A stretch of DNA of 64,000 bases, from positions 3,707,548 through 3,771,547 of the forward strand of contig OZ026552.1 of NCBI GenBank assembly GCA_964020155.1, given 5' to 3'. Position numbers and translations under genes: made by a program. Shown one piece after another: positions 58,991 to 64,000 of the stretch. The notes under the pieces were generated by a model, which did no database searches, was not told where the DNA came from, and saw only the letters and a program-made list of their open reading frames with translations. This DNA comes from Chondrilla cf. caribensis (taxonomy: Eukaryota > Porifera > Demospongiae > Chondrillida > Chondrillidae). Within the stretch, counting starts at the first letter, position 1, and the number at the start of each line of letters is the position of its first letter.

Positions 58991-60067
58991 ATATATATAT
59001 ATAATAATATTATTATGTATATAATACAGTATACATAACGTATTATATTAATGGATATACTCAATCAATTGCAATATTATGTATAATTGCTTGAGATTAT
59101 TATTCAGTACATATATGATATCATGTATACATACATATTATGCATACAATATGGATACATATAATCATTTTGGCTATATAGAAATATTATGTATGTATGC
59201 TTACAAAATAGTCTAATTGAAAATTTCACATTTAGCTTGATCTCCTCCGATAATACTGCATGGACCAACCATGTTAATTTAAATTGATTTATATATATTA
59301 TCATAACTATGTCATACGTAGCATGAAGATCTCTGTGTACCATAATAGGCAGGCCAATCTTCACACACCTTTATAACGGGCTTTTAACTTCAACACAAAT
59401 GGAGGAGAGAATACTCACAATTTCTCATGTTTATGAATCTGAAATTGTTCGTTTGAAACATGCAAAATAACATTCCATGAAAATTAGAGAAATGCATGAG
59501 ACATTCATACAACATCAATCGACCTCATATTCAACAAATACTGCACAAGAGACATATTATGTGTAACCATAGACATTATATCTGTATAAATTCATGGCTG
59601 CATGGCAAGGGCATTCAATGCGGCATGCTGCAATGCACAGTTTCCATCGTTAGCTCTCGGAAACAATATTAAAACGATAAGTCAACTCAGGATGACGTTA
59701 CCGCTGATACCAGCTTTCCGCATCCCGCCTTTATGAAATGCCTACACGTGGAAGACAAAACAATAGCAGCTCCAAGACATAATATCGAGATTTTACCTAC
59801 TACCAAAGTATCATACACAACGTGAGGCTGAATAATGGATACCGTACAGGTCCTCGTAGCCAAGTGCTATGCGGTGCGGAATATCATTTTAATGGCTTCA
59901 CAAGGAAAGTTTCCAGTGGGAAATGGGAAACCCGCAATTGTATTTGTGACAGTGACTTGGGCCACACCAAACACCATGTGATATGGTGGGTGCAGAGAAG
60001 GGCTTCTAGTTGAGAGGTAAACTCCTGTCCGATTCACATCCCATGAGAGTTCCTGTGTGAGGGTCAC

Positions 60068-62014
<1,947 letters not shown>

Positions 62015-62057
62015 TTTTACGGAGTCACGTGATAAAATGGCTACCTAGGATCGGAGC
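62015..62057. promoter_or_regulatory. 43-bp gap between divergent start codons (SFT2D / ARMC7)
   Basis: Contains ACGGAGTCACGTGATAAAATGGC with E-box CACGTG and a YY1-like AAAATGGC. Bidirectional promoter role inferred from the spacing. Confidence 0.6.
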
Positions 62058-62379
62058 ATGTTTAGTAGTCAGAAATACTTGGATAAAAGAACTCGCTCGG
62101 AAGATTTAGATCGTTTCAAGTACCTACAAGCACTAGTAACAGAGTATCAAGACACTGATAAGAAAGGTAAGCAATTTATATTGTTTACCTTGATATAATG
62201 GGCGTTGTAAAAAGCTTGTGTCCCATTTTGTCTCTTATTTCAGAGAATAAACTTCAAATTCTAGCCAATTTGGGAAACTTTGCTTATGATCCTATCAACT
62301 ATGAACATTTTCGGAAATTAAATGTTATTGATCTCTTTCTGGGTACGTTCAGCATTGCATTGCCTTTTGTGAATGTGTG

Positions 62380-62438
<59 letters not shown>

Positions 62439-63744
62439 GTGTAATTATGTACTTCTTTATTAAGTAATTTTTTCATATCTGTCTCTATAGTGGTATCAAG
62501 CCACAGTTCAGTACATAGTATGAGTGCTACTAAACTATTCTACAGATGTTCTCGCTGATGAAACGGATGAGCACATGATTGAGTTTGCTGTTGGAGGAGT
62601 GTGCAACTGCTGTTTGGGTAGGTGGGTACACACAGTACGTCCAAGACATACACACACAGTACATCCAAGACATACACACACAGTACACACAGTATATCAA
62701 ATACGCATACAGTACACACAGTACGTCCAAGACATATACACACAGTACACACAAAGGCATACACAGTACACACAGTACACCCAAGACACACACAGTACAC
62801 CCAAGACACACAAAGTACACACAGTACGTCAAAGGCATACACAGTACACACAGTACATCAAATACACACACAGTACACACAGTGCATCCAATACACACAC
62901 AGTACACACAGTACGTCCAAGACATACACACACAGTACACACAGTACATCAAATACACATACAGTACACACAGTACATCCAAGACATACACATACAGTAC
63001 ACACAGTGCATCCAATACACACTCAGTACACACAGTGTATCCAATGCACACACAGTACACACAGTACGTCAAAGGCATACACAGTACACACAGTACACCC
63101 AAGACACACACAGTACACACAAAGGCATACACAGTACACACAGTACATCCAAGACATACACACACAGTACACACAGTGCATCCAATGCACACACAGTACA
63201 CACAGTACATCCAATGCACACACAGTACACACAGTACATCCAATGCACACACAGTACACACAGTACATCCAGACATACACAAAGCACACACAGTACACAC
63301 AGTACATCCAAGACACACACAGTACATCCAGACATACACAAAGCACACACAGTACACACAGTACATCCAGACATACACAAAGCACACACAGTACACACAG
63401 TACATCCAAGACACACACAGTACATCCAGACATACACAAAGCACACACAGTACACACAGTACATTCAATGTATACTTCCATTAATAGAGTACATACGTAT
63501 ATCAGGTACCGACAAACTACATTTGGCTTTGTGTACCTCATCAAATTATTCCCCACAATCAAGTTATATGTGAAAACAACTATGTGTGTTAGTAAACATA
63601 TCATCCATTATGGTTGTTGTTGTTGTTGTTGTTGCATACATCACTTCTGACGTATTTGTTTTATGAATAGATCCTCAAAATAAAGACTATTTGACTCAAA
63701 ATGATGGTATCCCACTGGTGATCAAAGCTCTCACTAGGTTCTTA

Positions 63745-63804
<60 letters not shown>

Positions 63805-64000
63805 ATGTTTGCGTGCGTGCGTACATGCATGCATTGTGTTCATTGAGGTTGTTTGATTTGAAGTTTTCTAAAAGTTTTTCTGTCACCTCTTTTTTCTTGT
63901 ATACTGATGCCTTTCTGATCCAACTAATTCACGTCTTTTGATTCCATCTTCTATCTACGTATCTGCTATAGTGAAAGAGAGGAAACTGTGTTATCTGCAA
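62058..64000 (+). CDS. ARMC7: ARMC7, armadillo-repeat protein (3' end outside window)
   Basis: Exons 62058-62166, 62244-62342, 62546-62617, 63671-63737 and 63972 onward join in phase. The product begins [20 protein letters not shown], then [83 protein letters not shown] and onward. The order and wording match ARMC7, a small armadillo-repeat protein linked to the spliceosome in human cells. The start is the first ATG in frame; human ARMC7 has a similar short lead before YLQALVTEF. Intron 3 holds an 840-bp VNTR. The gene is cut by the window end. Confidence 0.93.
62379..62440. repeat. (TG)n microsatellite
   Basis: A TG run in ARMC7 intron 2. Confidence 0.95.
62626..63462. repeat. VNTR of CACACAGTACATCCA-type units in ARMC7 intron 3
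   Basis: About 30-bp units built from ACACACAGTACACACAGTAC plus variable CATCCAATG, CGTCAAAGG, CATCCAAGA or CATCCAGAC spacers. Blocks of variants recur in order near the right end. Open frames across it on both strands are repeat translations. Confidence 0.92.
63747..63803. repeat. (TG)n microsatellite
   Basis: Starts 9 bp after the ARMC7 exon 4 donor. Confidence 0.95.

Noticed and set aside
62530..63650. Very long open frames (over 300 codons) on both strands in ARMC7 intron 3
   Set aside because: They are translations of a VNTR of CACACAGTAC units, rich in His/Thr/Gln or Cys/Val, with no domain.

Overview
The window is animal nuclear DNA: spliced genes with short GT-AG introns, no bacterial operons, dense (CA)n/(TG)n microsatellites, MITEs and non-LTR retrotransposons. 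A compact gene layout and a single-exon POU class 1 gene suggest an early-branching metazoan, most likely a demosponge. The organism call is inference.

Ten host genes can be reconstructed by hand, nine of them from canonical splice sites with matching phases. They alternate perfectly in strand and form five head-to-head pairs: coiled-coil protein(-)/SNX3(+); ZDHHC palmitoyltransferase(-)/TMEM242(+); ATP5PO(-)/unidentified 295-aa protein(+); POU1(-)/type I membrane glycoprotein(+); SFT2D(-)/ARMC7(+, runs off the right edge). Start codons within pairs are 130, 25, 99, 641 and 43 bp apart. The ZDHHC gene contains an AT-AC intron with U12 features. TMEM242, an ATP synthase assembly factor in mammals, lies next to and convergent with the gene for the ATP synthase OSCP subunit.

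From 0 to 20 kb lie the first three pairs, with introns holding MITEs (TA-flanked pogo/mariner-like and palindromic types) and minisatellites (12-, 27/28- and 34-bp units). From 19.7 to 24.2 kb is a gene-poor stretch with a compound TG array. From 24.2 to 62 kb is a decayed tandem segmental duplication. The unit is POU1 - membrane glycoprotein - 3' part of SFT2D - spacer - conserved block. The first POU1 and glycoprotein genes are intact. A second POU1 copy at 43.5-44.6 kb is also intact. The complete SFT2D is the last one. The other copies are truncated or rearranged.

Several mobile elements sit inside the duplicated copies, and the sister copies act as empty-site controls. They are a 5'-truncated RTE-like LINE inside a microsatellite; two Ginger-like DNA transposons with 4-bp target duplications 2 bp apart at homologous positions; a TTAA-flanked DNA transposon; a LINE whose ORF1 carries a SAND domain and which lacks its RT but keeps a (TAA)n tail and a 10-bp target duplication; and an R2/Hero-like LINE with a restriction-like endonuclease and a Tudor-like insertion between RT motifs B and C.
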